Source: Rhizobium ecuadorense (GTDB lineage: Bacteria > Pseudomonadota > Alphaproteobacteria > Rhizobiales > Rhizobiaceae). From it: DNA of 64,000 nt. The notes beneath the pieces are model-generated. The model saw only the letters and a list, made by a program, of their open reading frames with translations. It made no database searches and had not been told where the DNA came from. The translations under genes and the position numbers were made by a program. The DNA is taken from assembly GCF_001187535.1 (NCBI RefSeq), contig NZ_LFIO01000871.1, positions 1 to 64,000 on the forward strand. The letters run 5' to 3'. Positions 51,563 through 62,040 of the stretch are shown here, piece after piece (position 1 is the stretch's first letter; every line of letters starts with the position of its first letter).

Positions 51563-54144
51563 TCGGCGGCAGCGGAATGCGGGATATCGACCGAGGGGAT
51601 GCGGCAGACGACGGTCGTGCCCTTGCCCGGCTCGCTGTCGATCGTCACGTCGCCATGATGCAGGCTGACGAAGCTGTCGACAATCGACAGGCCGAGGCCG
51701 GCGCCGCCGCGTTTGCCGCTTTTTGCGCCCGTGGCAAAGCGGTCGAAGACGGTGGCGATCATATCAGGGGAGATGCCGGGGCCGCGATCGCTGACGGAGA
51801 AAACGAAATCCGTGCCCTCGCGATGGCATTCCAGCGCGATCGAGGTGCCCTCGGGCGAAAAATTCGCCGCATTGGAAAGCAGCTTCAGCAGGATCTGCTT
51901 CAGCCGCTGCGGGTCGGCAACGATCGAGCCGAGGTAGGCCGGCGCGGTGATTTCGAGCGCGACGCCGCTTTCATGCAGGCGATCGGCGATCTGCATCGAG
52001 ACGTCGTCGAGCAGGTCGTTGAGATCGATTTCCGCATAGTTGAGCCGCATGATGCCGGCATCGACGGTTGCGAGGTCGAGAATGTCGTTGACGAGCGTGA
52101 GGAGAACCGAGGACGAGGTCGAGATATGGTCGATATATTCGGCCTGCCGTTCGTTCAGCGGCCCGACCCCTTGGGTGCGCAGAAGGTCGGTGAAGCCGAT
52201 GATATTCGTCAGCGGCGAGCGCAGCTCATAGGATACGTGCTGGACGAAATCGTTCTTCAGTTCATCGGCCTTGCGCAGCGCTTCGTTCTTCTCGGTCAGC
52301 GCCCGCTCGGCACGCACGCTGTCCGTCATATTGACGAAGGTCAGCATGGTCTGGGCGTTCGGCAGCGGGATGACGGCATAGTCGAGCACCAGGCCGGAGA
52401 AGAGTTCCAGCGTTCCCTGGCCCGAACGGCGTTCGTCGTCGAAGCTGGTGATCAGTTCCGCAAAGGCTTTCCAGCCATCCGGCCGGTCATAGGACGGCGC
52501 GCAGGCCTCGCCGAGCGCGCGGATATGGGTGCCGGGTTTGGCTTCGGTTTCGGTGATCCCCCAGAGCGCGCGGAAGGCCGGGTTCGACAGGCGGATGCGT
52601 CCATCCGGGCCGAACACCGCCACACCTTCGGAAAGATGGTCGATCGTTTCGCCCTGCACCTTGACCAGTGTGTTGTAGCGCGTTTCGAGATCGACCTGCT
52701 CGGTCAGATTTTCGAACACCCAGGTGGCGCCGCCCTGCGGATGGGCGGTCGCAAAGACACGCAATGTCTGCCCGTTCGGCAGGTGCCAGAGGTCGGATTG
52801 CGTGTCGAGCGCGCGATAGACGGAAAGGGCTGCTTCCTTCCAGCTTTTCCAGTTGAGCTGGTCCGGCAGTTTCTTGGCGGCCCGCAGCCGCTCGAGTAGC
52901 TCGCTATTGTCGGGCCGGCCTTCGAGAAAGGCGATATCCAGCTCCCAGAGCGCAACGAAAGCCTGGTTGTAGAATTGCAGTCGGCGGTCGCCGTCGAAGA
53001 TGGCGACGGGCGTGGCGAGGTGGTCGAGCGTTTCGGCATGGCTCTTCAGCGTCCGTTCCAGCTCGGCACGCACCGCCTCTATATCCGACACATCGATCGC
53101 GATGCCGGCCGAGCCGCCGGGAAGCCTGACGTCGACGACGTCGAAGAACGTGCGGTTGCCGTGCACCACCGTCGAGATCGTGTCGTGGAAGGGCGATTCC
53201 GGCGTCACCGTGGCGCGAATGCGTTCGCGCGCAACGGTCGTCAGCATCTCGCGGCCTTCATTGATCGCCTGCTGCGGCGAGCGCGCTTCGACGGCCTCGC
53301 CATAAGCCTGGTTGACCCAGGTGAGGCGGCCGGCCGGATCGCGCTGCCAGGCCGGCATGTCGATCGCGTCGAGCATGGTCTGGAAGGCCGAGATCGAGGT
53401 CATCAGCCGGTCGCGCTCGATCCGGAGTTCCGCAAGCTCGGCGCGCAGATTGTTGAGCGCCACGAAACGGACGAAGGCGCGGCCGCCGGAAACCCGGCCC
53501 TGCGCCTCGAGGATTTCATCGCGGATGGTTTCCACCACCATGTCGAAGCTCTGTGCCCCGTCGCGCAGCCGGTCGATCGCCTTTTCCAGATCGGCGGCCG
53601 AACGTGACTTCAGCCAGAGGCCGAAGGCCAGGAATTCGCCGTCCTGCGGCGCACCGGTCTCGGGCGGAAGCTGGCCGAGCAGCTCGGGACGGGCATTGCC
53701 GTCCCAGATGACGATCCGTCGGTTCTTGTCGGCGATCAGCGCCTGGTATTGCGAAATGCGCTGCTGGGCATCGGAAAGCGCCGAGCGGATTTCCCGGCTC
53801 TCGTTTTCCAGATTGCCGCGCTGGCGCACCAGCCACAGCGTCGACAGCAGTGCTGCCGATATGACACCGATGACGACGGAAACGCCGACAACCTGCGAGG
53901 ATGTGAAGAGGTGAGCCGAGGCCGCCGCCTGCTGCTCGCCCTGTGCCAGAACCGGCCGCGCCAGCGCGGCAAGCGCCGTGCCGGCCGCGCAGGCTTTCAA
54001 AAAGCGCGCCAATGATCCATGCTCTTGCTTTGCGGCCTCGTGTGCCGTTGCAGATTGATGTTGTTGGCCTGCGATCAGCGGGCGGCGATCGGCGCAAACG
54101 CCGTCATCCGCCTGACCGGGCAGGCTGTTTTTCATTTCCGACAT
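51559..54144 (-). CDS. divL: DivL-like PAS-domain sensor kinase with tyrosine at the phosphoacceptor site
   Basis: An 861-aa membrane-linked protein. The N-terminus has a hydrophobic stretch ending ARPVLAQ (about 48-67) and a membrane segment VVGVSVVIGVISAALLSTLWL near 85-105. Several PAS-type domains follow (about 250-600), then HisKA and HATPase domains. The H-box reads FVQHVSYELRSPLTNIIGF, where the normal phosphoacceptor histidine is Tyr639 (codon 52228-52230, TAT). This is the hallmark of DivL, the CckA-pathway cell-cycle regulator. The N box (LLKLLSNAANFSP), DRGPGIS and GAGLGLSIV are intact. ATG 54144 is chosen with GGACGGAG ahead; a TTG lies 8 codons up. Confidence 0.87.
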   Translation of the reverse strand: MSEMKNSLPGQADDGVCADRRPLIAGQQHQSATAHEAAKQEHGSLARFLKACAAGTALAALARPVLAQGEQQAAASAHLFTSSQVVGVSVVIGVISAALLSTLWLVRQRGNLENESREIRSALSDAQQRISQYQALIADKNRRIVIWDGNARPELLGQLPPETGAPQDGEFLAFGLWLKSRSAADLEKAIDRLRDGAQSFDMVVETIRDEILEAQGRVSGGRAFVRFVALNNLRAELAELRIERDRLMTSISAFQTMLDAIDMPAWQRDPAGRLTWVNQAYGEAVEARSPQQAINEGREMLTTVARERIRATVTPESPFHDTISTVVHGNRTFFDVVDVRLPGGSAGIAIDVSDIEAVRAELERTLKSHAETLDHLATPVAIFDGDRRLQFYNQAFVALWELDIAFLEGRPDNSELLERLRAAKKLPDQLNWKSWKEAALSVYRALDTQSDLWHLPNGQTLRVFATAHPQGGATWVFENLTEQVDLETRYNTLVKVQGETIDHLSEGVAVFGPDGRIRLSNPAFRALWGITETEAKPGTHIRALGEACAPSYDRPDGWKAFAELITSFDDERRSGQGTLELFSGLVLDYAVIPLPNAQTMLTFVNMTDSVRAERALTEKNEALRKADELKNDFVQHVSYELRSPLTNIIGFTDLLRTQGVGPLNERQAEYIDHISTSSSVLLTLVNDILDLATVDAGIMRLNYAEIDLNDLLDDVSMQIADRLHESGVALEITAPAYLGSIVADPQRLKQILLKLLSNAANFSPEGTSIALECHREGTDFVFSVSDRGPGISPDMIATVFDRFATGAKSGKRGGAGLGLSIVDSFVSLHHGDVTIDSEPGKGTTVVCRIPSVDIPHSAAAE

Positions 54145-54347
54145 CCGCGGTATGTCTCCGTCCTTCAATGTGCCGCATTACGACAAGACATCCCATTTCC
54201 GCAGCGGCCGGACAGGGTCCGGCGCCACGAATCAAGTCTTAAAACAATACTTCGGAAGGGAATCGGCGGGAAGGGAGCGCCCAAAAAATAAGCCGCGACA
54301 TTTGTCAATGCCGCGGCTTCTACATCTTGTGGATATTAACGATCAGA

Positions 54348-55748
54348 TCAATATCTGTAGTGGTCGGACTTGAACGGGCCCTTCGGCGATACGCCGATAT
54401 AGGCAGCCTGCTCCTCGGAAAGCTGCGTCAGCTTCACGCCGAGCTTGTCGAGATGCAGTCGCGCGACCTTTTCATCGAGATGCTTCGGCAGGATATAGAC
54501 CTGGTTGGAATACTGATCGGGCTTGGTGAAGAGCTCGATCTGCGCCAGCGTCTGGTTGGTGAAGGAGGCCGACATCACGAAGGACGGATGGCCGGTGGCG
54601 TTGCCGAGGTTGAGCAGGCGGCCTTCGGAAAGAAGGATGATGCGGTTGCCCTTGGGGAATTCGATCAGGTCGACCTGCGGCTTGACGTTGGTCCACTTGA
54701 GATTGCGCAGTGCTGCAACTTCGATTTCGTTGTCGAAATGGCCGATATTGCCGACGATCGCCATGTCCTTCATCTGACGCATATGGTCGATGCGGATGAC
54801 GTCCTTGTTGCCGGTGGTGGTGATGAAGATATCGGCCGAGGAAACGACGTCCTCGAGCAGCACGACTTCATAACCGTCCATGGCGGCCTGCAGGGCGCAG
54901 ATCGGATCGGCTTCGGTCACCTTGACGCGGGCGCCGGCGCCGGAGAGCGAAGCGGCAGAACCCTTGCCGACGTCGCCATAGCCGCAGACGACGGCAACCT
55001 TGCCGGCCATCATCACGTCGGTGCCGCGGCGGATGCCATCGACCAGCGATTCCTTGCAGCCATACTTGTTGTCGAACTTCGACTTGGTGACGGAATCGTT
55101 GACGTTGATCGCCGGGAAGGGCAGCAGGCCCTTCTGGCTGAGCTGGTAGAGGCGGTTGACGCCGGTCGTCGTTTCCTCGGTGACGCCCTTGATCGCGTCG
55201 CGCTGCTTGGTGAACCAGCCAGGCGAAGCGGCGAGGCGCTTCTTGATCTGGGCGAAGAGGATTTCCTCTTCCTCGGAATGCGGATGCGACAGCACGTCCT
55301 CGCCGGCTTCGGCGCGGGCGCCGAGCAGGATGTACATGGTGGCATCGCCGCCGTCATCGAGGATCATGTTGGAAAGGCCGCCATCGGCCCACTGGAAGAT
55401 CTTGTCGGTATAGACCCAGTAATCCTCGAGCGACTCGCCCTTGATGGCGAAAACAGGAACGCCGGCGGCGGCGATCGCGGCAGCGGCGTGATCCTGCGTC
55501 GAGAAGATGTTGCACGAGGCCCAACGGACTTCGGCGCCGAGGGCCACCAGCGTCTCGATGAGCACGGCCGTCTGGATGGTCATATGCAGCGAGCCGGTAA
55601 TGCGCGCGCCCTTCAGCGGCTTTGCGTCGCCGAATTCGGTGCGGCAGGACATCAGTCCCGGCATTTCGGTTTCGGCGATGGTAATTTCCTTGCGGCCGAA
55701 ATCCGCAAGCCCGATATCGGCGACGACATAATCTTTTTCAGTGCTCAT
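54348..55748 (-). CDS. ahcY: Adenosylhomocysteinase
   Basis: Hydrolyses S-adenosylhomocysteine to adenosine and homocysteine, recycling the product of all SAM methylations; NAD-dependent, 466 aa. The NAD site is [16 protein letters not shown] near 255. Substrate-site blocks are [18 protein letters not shown] (residues near 51-68) and the C-terminal KSDHYRY. The start at 55748 follows GGAGG; the frame runs upstream to 55976 without support. A striking palindrome about 234 bp upstream may control it. Confidence 0.97.
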   Translation of the reverse strand: MSTEKDYVVADIGLADFGRKEITIAETEMPGLMSCRTEFGDAKPLKGARITGSLHMTIQTAVLIETLVALGAEVRWASCNIFSTQDHAAAAIAAAGVPVFAIKGESLEDYWVYTDKIFQWADGGLSNMILDDGGDATMYILLGARAEAGEDVLSHPHSEEEEILFAQIKKRLAASPGWFTKQRDAIKGVTEETTTGVNRLYQLSQKGLLPFPAINVNDSVTKSKFDNKYGCKESLVDGIRRGTDVMMAGKVAVVCGYGDVGKGSAASLSGAGARVKVTEADPICALQAAMDGYEVVLLEDVVSSADIFITTTGNKDVIRIDHMRQMKDMAIVGNIGHFDNEIEVAALRNLKWTNVKPQVDLIEFPKGNRIILLSEGRLLNLGNATGHPSFVMSASFTNQTLAQIELFTKPDQYSNQVYILPKHLDEKVARLHLDKLGVKLTQLSEEQAAYIGVSPKGPFKSDHYRY

Positions 55749-55981
55749 AGAGGCCTCCAGGCTGAAAAACGTCTCAAAATTGGCGCAGGCGCGAAAGATG
55801 ACCGCGCGACGGATGGGCCGCGTCCTGATGCATGTCGCCCGGAAGTGTGCAGCGGTTCCGGGACAACGAGATGCACAAAAAAGAGAGCTGAAGCGCGTCG
55901 CATGAAGCAGGTTCGATGCGGCATGCTCTAGCGCACGGCATATCCGCCGTTTAGCAGGCTTCGGATGGGAAGGCAATAAGG
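55749..55981 (-). other. Long leader region of ahcY
   Basis: About 230 bp between the ahcY start and the upstream palindrome. I looked for SAM-II and SAH riboswitch features and recognise neither, nor a clear intrinsic terminator. If transcription starts near the palindrome, this would be an unusually long untranslated leader. Confidence 0.4.
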
Positions 55982-56001
55982 ATATAAAGAAGTCTTTATA
56001 T
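55982..56001. promoter_or_regulatory. Candidate SahR-type operator upstream of ahcY
   Basis: Perfect 9-bp arms ATATAAAGA and TCTTTATAT separated by AG. SAH-sensing ArsR-family repressors (SahR) of proteobacteria bind AT-rich palindromes of this kind upstream of ahcY and met genes. No arsR-type gene is in the window, so the regulator assignment is inference. Confidence 0.55.
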
Positions 56002-56019
56002 GTTTATATGAGCGGGACC

Positions 56020-56071
56020 CGCTGCAGAATTCCTTAAATCGGAATCGATTTAAGGATAAAATTATGCAGCA
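56020..56071 (+). repeat. Palindromic intergenic repeat, copy B
   Basis: 52 bp with arms GCTGCA-AATT/AATTATGCAGC around CTTAAATCG-GAAT-CGATTTAAG. It matches the reverse complement of 4128-4179 at 49 of 52 positions. It starts 14 bp past the ptsH stop, between ptsH and the ahcY promoter region. The second hairpin that accompanies copy A is missing here. Confidence 0.8.
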
Positions 56072-56084
56072 AGTTCAAACTTGC

Positions 56085-56360
56085 TCACATCTCTTCGCCG
56101 AACCGGTTTTGGATCAGCTGGTCAAGGGCCTCGAGGGCTTCCTCGGCCTGGCTGCCGCTTGCAGAGACGACGACGCTCGAGCCGGGGCTTGCCGCCAGCA
56201 TCATCAGGCCCATGATAGAGGTGCCGCCGACCGTCATTCCGTCCTTGGAAACGGTGATGGCGGCATCGAAGGTCTCGACCATCTGCACGAATTTGGCGGA
56301 GGCGCGCGCGTGAAGGCCGCGCTTGTTGATAATGAGGAGTTCCCGGGAGAGCGATGTCAT
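56085..56360 (-). CDS. ptsH: HPr phosphocarrier protein
   Basis: A 91-aa PTS phosphocarrier. The phosphorylated His is in NKRGLHARASAKFV near residue 17, and the regulatory serine region is VGGTSIMGLMMLAA near 48. Part of the regulatory PTS (PTS-Ntr) of alphaproteobacteria, since no sugar permease is linked. Gene order hprK, EIIA, HPr on the minus strand, downstream of chvI-chvG. Nine bp after the EIIA gene. Confidence 0.94.
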   Translation of the reverse strand: MTSLSRELLIINKRGLHARASAKFVQMVETFDAAITVSKDGMTVGGTSIMGLMMLAASPGSSVVVSASGSQAEEALEALDQLIQNRFGEEM

Positions 56361-56369
56361 GAAGGGCCG

Positions 56370-56771
56370 TTATTTTCCGCTGAGCACACGGCTCGCGACA
56401 TTGATATATTTCCGTCCGGCTTCGGAAGCCTCCACCAGCGCCTTCTCCATGTTGTTCTCGCCACGCACGCCGGCGAGCTTGATCAGCATCGGCAGGTTGA
56501 CGCCGGCAATCACTTCGGTATGGCCGCTGCTCATAACTGAAATGGCAAGATTGGACGGCGTGCCGCCGAACATGTCGGTCAGAATGACGACGCCATGGCC
56601 GTCATCGGCACCGGAAACAGCTTCCAGAATATCCTGCCGTCTTTGATCCATGTCGTCTTCGGGGCCAATACAGACCGTCTCGATGAATTTCTGAGGACCG
56701 ACGACGTGCTCGACAGCATGACGAAACTCTTCAGCCAGCTTGCCATGAGTGACAAGCACAAGTCCGATCAT
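56370..56771 (-). CDS. PTS IIA component, mannose type
   Basis: A 133-aa EIIA-Man-fold protein. It begins MIGLVLVTHGKLAEEF, with the phosphorylatable His at residue 9; LTDMFGGTPSNLA near 70 is the family motif. It takes phosphate from HPr in the regulatory PTS and, as no IIB/IIC genes are present, probably signals rather than transports. The ATG at 56771 follows GGGAGCAG; the frame extends upstream to 56825. Confidence 0.92.
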   Translation of the reverse strand: MIGLVLVTHGKLAEEFRHAVEHVVGPQKFIETVCIGPEDDMDQRRQDILEAVSGADDGHGVVILTDMFGGTPSNLAISVMSSGHTEVIAGVNLPMLIKLAGVRGENNMEKALVEASEAGRKYINVASRVLSGK

Positions 56772-56921
56772 GATATTACTGCTCCCATATACGCCAACGG
56801 TGGCCCCAATATCGCAATGCAGCAATTACGTCCACCGGTGGGGGCACATCTTGGCGATGAAAAGCCGAAGTGCAAGATAAAAATGCGAATATATAAGGCA
56901 GATTGATCAATCCGGAAGGCG

Positions 56922-57371
56922 TCAATGCCCGATATCCGGTGCTTTCGCCATCAGGATTGCAAGCGGTGAAGAGACGCCTGTGAGCAACCGCAATGCGGGA
57001 AGCGAAAAACCGGGCGCGAGGCTGACGATTTCGCCCTCCGGAGGCACGCGGTTTTCACCGGAAGCACTGCCCGGGAGCACGGCATAATGCATCGTGGCCC
57101 GGGGCACGTGCTCCTGCCGGACGATGCCGGTGCCGCGAAGTTCGATCAGCCCGGCGATCGATGGCGGGCATGTGGCCACCACGCTGCCGGTCTTTTCAGA
57201 AAGAAGAACCTGGTCGTCGGCGACCAGCGCCGTGAACAGCCCGAGCCGGCGCGCCTCGGTCATGCAGGTGAAGGCCAGCATCGATTTTCCCCAACCGGAT
57301 GGGCCGCTGAACAGAAGCCCCGTCCTGCCGACGATGATCGCGGTCGCATGGATGTTGTGAGCCGCGGTCAT
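56922..57371 (-). CDS. hprK: HPr kinase/phosphorylase, short form
   Basis: 149 aa, about half the Gram-positive length, with only the catalytic kinase domain. Walker A is FSGPSGWGKSMLAF near 21-34; the HPrK signature region includes VADDQVLLSEKTG and IAGLIELRGTGIV. Phosphorylates or dephosphorylates the regulatory serine of HPr. The short form lacking the N-terminal domain is typical of alphaproteobacteria. It overlaps chvG by 4 bp, which couples envelope signalling and PTS genes. Confidence 0.93.
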   Translation of the reverse strand: MTAAHNIHATAIIVGRTGLLFSGPSGWGKSMLAFTCMTEARRLGLFTALVADDQVLLSEKTGSVVATCPPSIAGLIELRGTGIVRQEHVPRATMHYAVLPGSASGENRVPPEGEIVSLAPGFSLPALRLLTGVSSPLAILMAKAPDIGH

Positions 57372-59158
57372 GCGGCGGCATCGACTGGTAAAGCGAGGAT
57401 AAAGCGGGCACCGAGCACCTGTCCGCCTTCGGCATCGGTGATATTCTCCGCTCTCAGCGAGCCGCCATGGGCCTCGGCGATCTGGCGGCTGATCGACAGG
57501 CCGAGCCCCGAATTCTGCCCGAAGCCTTCCGATTCCGGCCGGTCCGTATAAAAGCGCTCGAAGATGCGGTCGATATTTTCAGCCTGGATACCGGGGCCAT
57601 TGTCTTCGATCGTGGTGACGCAGCGCGAACGTGTCCGCACCAGCCGCACGGTAATCTTGCCACCCTTCTCAGGCACGAAGGAGCGGGCATTCTCGATCAG
57701 GTTGGCGATGATCTGGCCGATGCGCAGGTCGTGGCCGTTGACGACGAAGCGTGTCTTGACGTTCGGCTTGCGTTCGATCGCATATTCGATCTCCACCTGC
57801 TTCTTGGTGCTCCTGACCTGGCGTGAAACCTCGATGAGGTCGCGCAACAGCACCTCCATGTCGACGGAACCGGCATCGACACGCGCGAGCTCGGCATCGA
57901 GGCGGGAAGCGTCGGAGATATCGCTGATCAGCCGGTCGAGCCGGCGGACATCGTGCTGGATAACGTCCATCAGCCGCTTTTTGGAATCGTCGGATCGGGC
58001 AAGCGGCAGCGTTTCGACGGCGCTCCGCAGCGACGTTAGCGGATTCTTGAGTTCGTGGCTGACATCGGCGGCGAAACTCTCGATCGCATCGATGCGGTCG
58101 TAGAGCGCCGTCGTCATTTCCCGCAACGCAATGGAAAGATTGCCGATTTCATCCTGGCGGGCGGAGAAGTCAGGAATCTGCTCACGTGTCTTGGCCCCGC
58201 GGCGCACCCGGATGGCGGCGGCTGAAAGGCGGCGCAGCGGGTTGGCGATCGTCGACGAGAGCACCAGCGAAAGCAGCACGTTGACGAGCGTGGCGACGCC
58301 GAAGACGCGCATGATGGCAAGCCGCTCGGCATGAACGATATTGTCGATGTCGCCTGCCTGTGTCGACAGCAGCAGCACGCCGAGCACGGCGCGGAAACGC
58401 TGGATCGGCACCGCGACGGAAACGATGAGCTCGCCTTTTTCGGTCGTGCGCACGACGGCGCCGCGCACGCCCGTGAGCGCGTTCATCACCTCAGGATAGA
58501 TCGAGCCGTCGCCGCCCGGCGCTTCTTTGTAGAGCGGCAGGTTGCCGGGCTGCAGCGCCTTGTTGAACAGGGTGGCAAACCATTCGCTCCAGGTCTGCTT
58601 CTCCTCCTCGACCGGCGGCAGGTCGAAGCGCAGCACCTGGCCGCGCGAATAAAGATGGCGCGAATCCAGCAGCAGATTGGCATCGGCATCGAAGATGCGG
58701 GCGCGCGTGCGTGTCGGAGAGATCAGCCGGCGCAGCACCGGCGCGACCTTCTCGGGATCGATGGGGAATTCGAGGTCTTCGTCGTTCGGCACCGGGGTGA
58801 TGCTCTGGCCGGCCTGCAGCTCGAGCAGCTTCTGCGGATCGATGGTGATCGAGTTGGTATCGACCGATGCCGAAGCCGAAATAGCGCCGGCGATGATCTC
58901 GCCTTGCGTCAACAGGCTCTCGGCGCGGGCGTCGATCAGCCCTTCGCGAAACTGGTTGAGGTAGAGGATACCCCCGACGAGCACCAGCAGTGCGACGAGA
59001 TTGAAGAAGACGATGCGCCGTGTCAGGCTCGAAAACACGGCATTGCCGAAGATGCGGCGGATCAGCGTGAAGGGATGCGACCAACGGCGGCCTCGGACGC
59101 GACGGGTGCTCACGCCCTCCGCATCGTCGAGATCCCTTTCCTGCACCAACTGTGCCAA
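57368..59158 (-). CDS. chvG: Sensor histidine kinase ChvG/ExoS
   Basis: Membrane sensor of 596 aa for acid/host conditions, controlling succinoglycan, motility and symbiosis genes in rhizobia and virulence in Agrobacterium. It has an N-terminal membrane segment (FFNLVALLVLVGGILYLNQF, about 48-67), a periplasmic stimulus-sensing domain of about 200 residues, a second membrane segment near 285 and a HAMP. The H-box is FAADVSHELKNPLTSLRSA, followed by N-box NLIENARSF, DNGPGIQ and GLGLSISRQ. It works with chvI directly upstream; hprK follows. Confidence 0.94.
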   Translation of the reverse strand: MAQLVQERDLDDAEGVSTRRVRGRRWSHPFTLIRRIFGNAVFSSLTRRIVFFNLVALLVLVGGILYLNQFREGLIDARAESLLTQGEIIAGAISASASVDTNSITIDPQKLLELQAGQSITPVPNDEDLEFPIDPEKVAPVLRRLISPTRTRARIFDADANLLLDSRHLYSRGQVLRFDLPPVEEEKQTWSEWFATLFNKALQPGNLPLYKEAPGGDGSIYPEVMNALTGVRGAVVRTTEKGELIVSVAVPIQRFRAVLGVLLLSTQAGDIDNIVHAERLAIMRVFGVATLVNVLLSLVLSSTIANPLRRLSAAAIRVRRGAKTREQIPDFSARQDEIGNLSIALREMTTALYDRIDAIESFAADVSHELKNPLTSLRSAVETLPLARSDDSKKRLMDVIQHDVRRLDRLISDISDASRLDAELARVDAGSVDMEVLLRDLIEVSRQVRSTKKQVEIEYAIERKPNVKTRFVVNGHDLRIGQIIANLIENARSFVPEKGGKITVRLVRTRSRCVTTIEDNGPGIQAENIDRIFERFYTDRPESEGFGQNSGLGLSISRQIAEAHGGSLRAENITDAEGGQVLGARFILALPVDAAA

Positions 59159-59237
59159 TGACTGGCCCTTTCGAAGGGCAGGGCCGGATGAACCGGCCCG
59201 CAGCCCTCAACTATGTCTCGCGCTGCGCCGTTTGGAC

Positions 59238-59990
59238 TCAGGCTGCTTCGCGGAAGCGGTATCCCACTCCGTAGAGCGTTTCAATCATATCAAAGTCGTT
59301 GTCGACCATCTTGAATTTCTTGCGCAGCCGCTTGATGTGGCTGTCGATGGTCCGGTCGTCGACATAGACCTGTTCGTCATAGGCTGCATCCATCAGCGCG
59401 TCGCGGCTTTTGACGACGCCGGGGCGCTGCGCCAGCGAATGCAGGATCAGGAATTCGGTGACCGTCAGGGTCACGGCCTCACCCTTCCAGGTGCAGGTAT
59501 GGCGTTCCTGATCCATGACCAGCTGCCCGCGCTCCAGCGAGCGGGCCTGCTGCACGGCGCCGTTCTTCGGCGCGCCGGCGGGGCTGGCGCCGGCGGCTGC
59601 GGCTTCACGGCTTGAGGCGCGGCGCAGCACGGCGCGGACGCGCTCGACCAGCAGGCGCTGCGAAAACGGCTTGGTGATGAAATCGTCGGCGCCCATTTTC
59701 AGGCCGAAGAGTTCATCGATCTCCTCATCCTTGGAGGTGAGGAAGATGACCGGAATGTCCGACTTCTGCCGCAGCCGGCGCAGCAATTCCATGCCGTCCA
59801 TGCGCGGCATCTTGATATCGAAGATCGCCAGCTGTGGCGGCCGCGCCAGAAGGCCGTCGAGGGCCGAAGCACCGTCCGTATAGGTCTCGACCTTATATCC
59901 TTCGGCCTCCAGTGCGATCGACACCGAGGTGAGGATGTTGCGGTCGTCATCAACGAGCGCGATTGTCGGCATGGTGTTCGTCTCCGTCAT
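59238..59990 (-). CDS. chvI: Response regulator ChvI
   Basis: OmpR/PhoB-type regulator, 250 aa. Receiver domain with phospho-Asp in [15 protein letters not shown] near residue 58, and a C-terminal winged helix ending [26 protein letters not shown]. An alanine/glycine-rich linker joins the domains. The start could be 59990 or ATG 59972 ([10 protein letters not shown]), the latter closer to published ChvI proteins. Pairs with ChvG and is divergent from pckA. Confidence 0.93.
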   Translation of the reverse strand: MTETNTMPTIALVDDDRNILTSVSIALEAEGYKVETYTDGASALDGLLARPPQLAIFDIKMPRMDGMELLRRLRQKSDIPVIFLTSKDEEIDELFGLKMGADDFITKPFSQRLLVERVRAVLRRASSREAAAAGASPAGAPKNGAVQQARSLERGQLVMDQERHTCTWKGEAVTLTVTEFLILHSLAQRPGVVKSRDALMDAAYDEQVYVDDRTIDSHIKRLRKKFKMVDNDFDMIETLYGVGYRFREAA

Positions 59991-60153
59991 CAGTGCGCAA
60001 TCTCCCGGATTTGCTTTCCCCAGGCGGTCTCAATGACCGGATGCGCTTATGGAGGATAAAGGTGGAACAAATTGTGGCAAAGATAAAGGGAAAGATTGTC
60101 GTGGAATTCGAAGGCAATCGTGAGTGGTGCGGTAAAATGTTTCAACGTCCCCA

Positions 60154-60169
60154 TCTAAAACGATTTAAA
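60154..60169. promoter_or_regulatory. Candidate LacI-type (PckR) operator 1
   Basis: TCTAAAA-CG-ATTTAAA, nearly palindromic about a central CG, as LacI-family operators are. The LacI-family regulator PckR controls pckA in Sinorhizobium. Its centre is 30 bp from that of the second copy. The regulator is not in the window. Confidence 0.45.
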
Positions 60170-60183
60170 ATTATGGCGCTAAA

Positions 60184-60199
60184 TTTAAATCGATTAAAT
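60184..60199. promoter_or_regulatory. Candidate LacI-type (PckR) operator 2
   Basis: TTTAAAT-CG-ATTAAAT, a second copy of the same pattern, 30 bp (about three helix turns) downstream of copy 1 and about 110 bp before the pckA start. Confidence 0.45.
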
Positions 60200-60309
60200 A
60201 ATTGATATTACTATATTTTTTCAAGTTTTGTCTCTTGTGTTTTAAAATTTCTGCCCGTATTTTCGCGATTAGTTTTAACGGCAACGAGCCTGAGCGAAGG
60301 GAACTAGCC

Positions 60310-61920
<1,611 letters not shown>

Positions 61921-61959
61921 GCGAAGCTCGCCTTAAACAGATTCTCTGACTCACGTGAA

Positions 61960-61988
61960 ACCCGGCATCGCAGGATTGCCGGGTTTTT
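61960..61988 (+). terminator. Rho-independent terminator after pckA
   Basis: Eight-base arms ACCCGGCA (61960-61967) and TGCCGGGT (61977-61984) with a 9-base loop, followed by TTTT. Confidence 0.85.
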
Positions 61989-62040
61989 CGGTTGACGGTC
62001 GATATTTTCAATTCGCCGCCGATGTGAGATAGAACGCCGC

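Larger units (their letters stand above)
59991..60309. other. chvI/pckA divergent intergenic region
   Basis: 319 bp, clearly AT-rich from about 60140 to 60270, unlike most of the window. It holds the two operator-like repeats described separately and must contain promoters for both genes. I see no convincing ORF or RNA gene in it. Confidence 0.6.

Noticed and set aside
55749..56019. Possible SAM-II or SAH riboswitch before ahcY
   Set aside because: None of the conserved sequence blocks of either class was recognised.
61948..61963. A fourth parS-like sequence after pckA, TGACTCACGTGAAACC
   Set aside because: Three mismatches from the consensus, 40 kb from oriC, and it runs into the pckA terminator.
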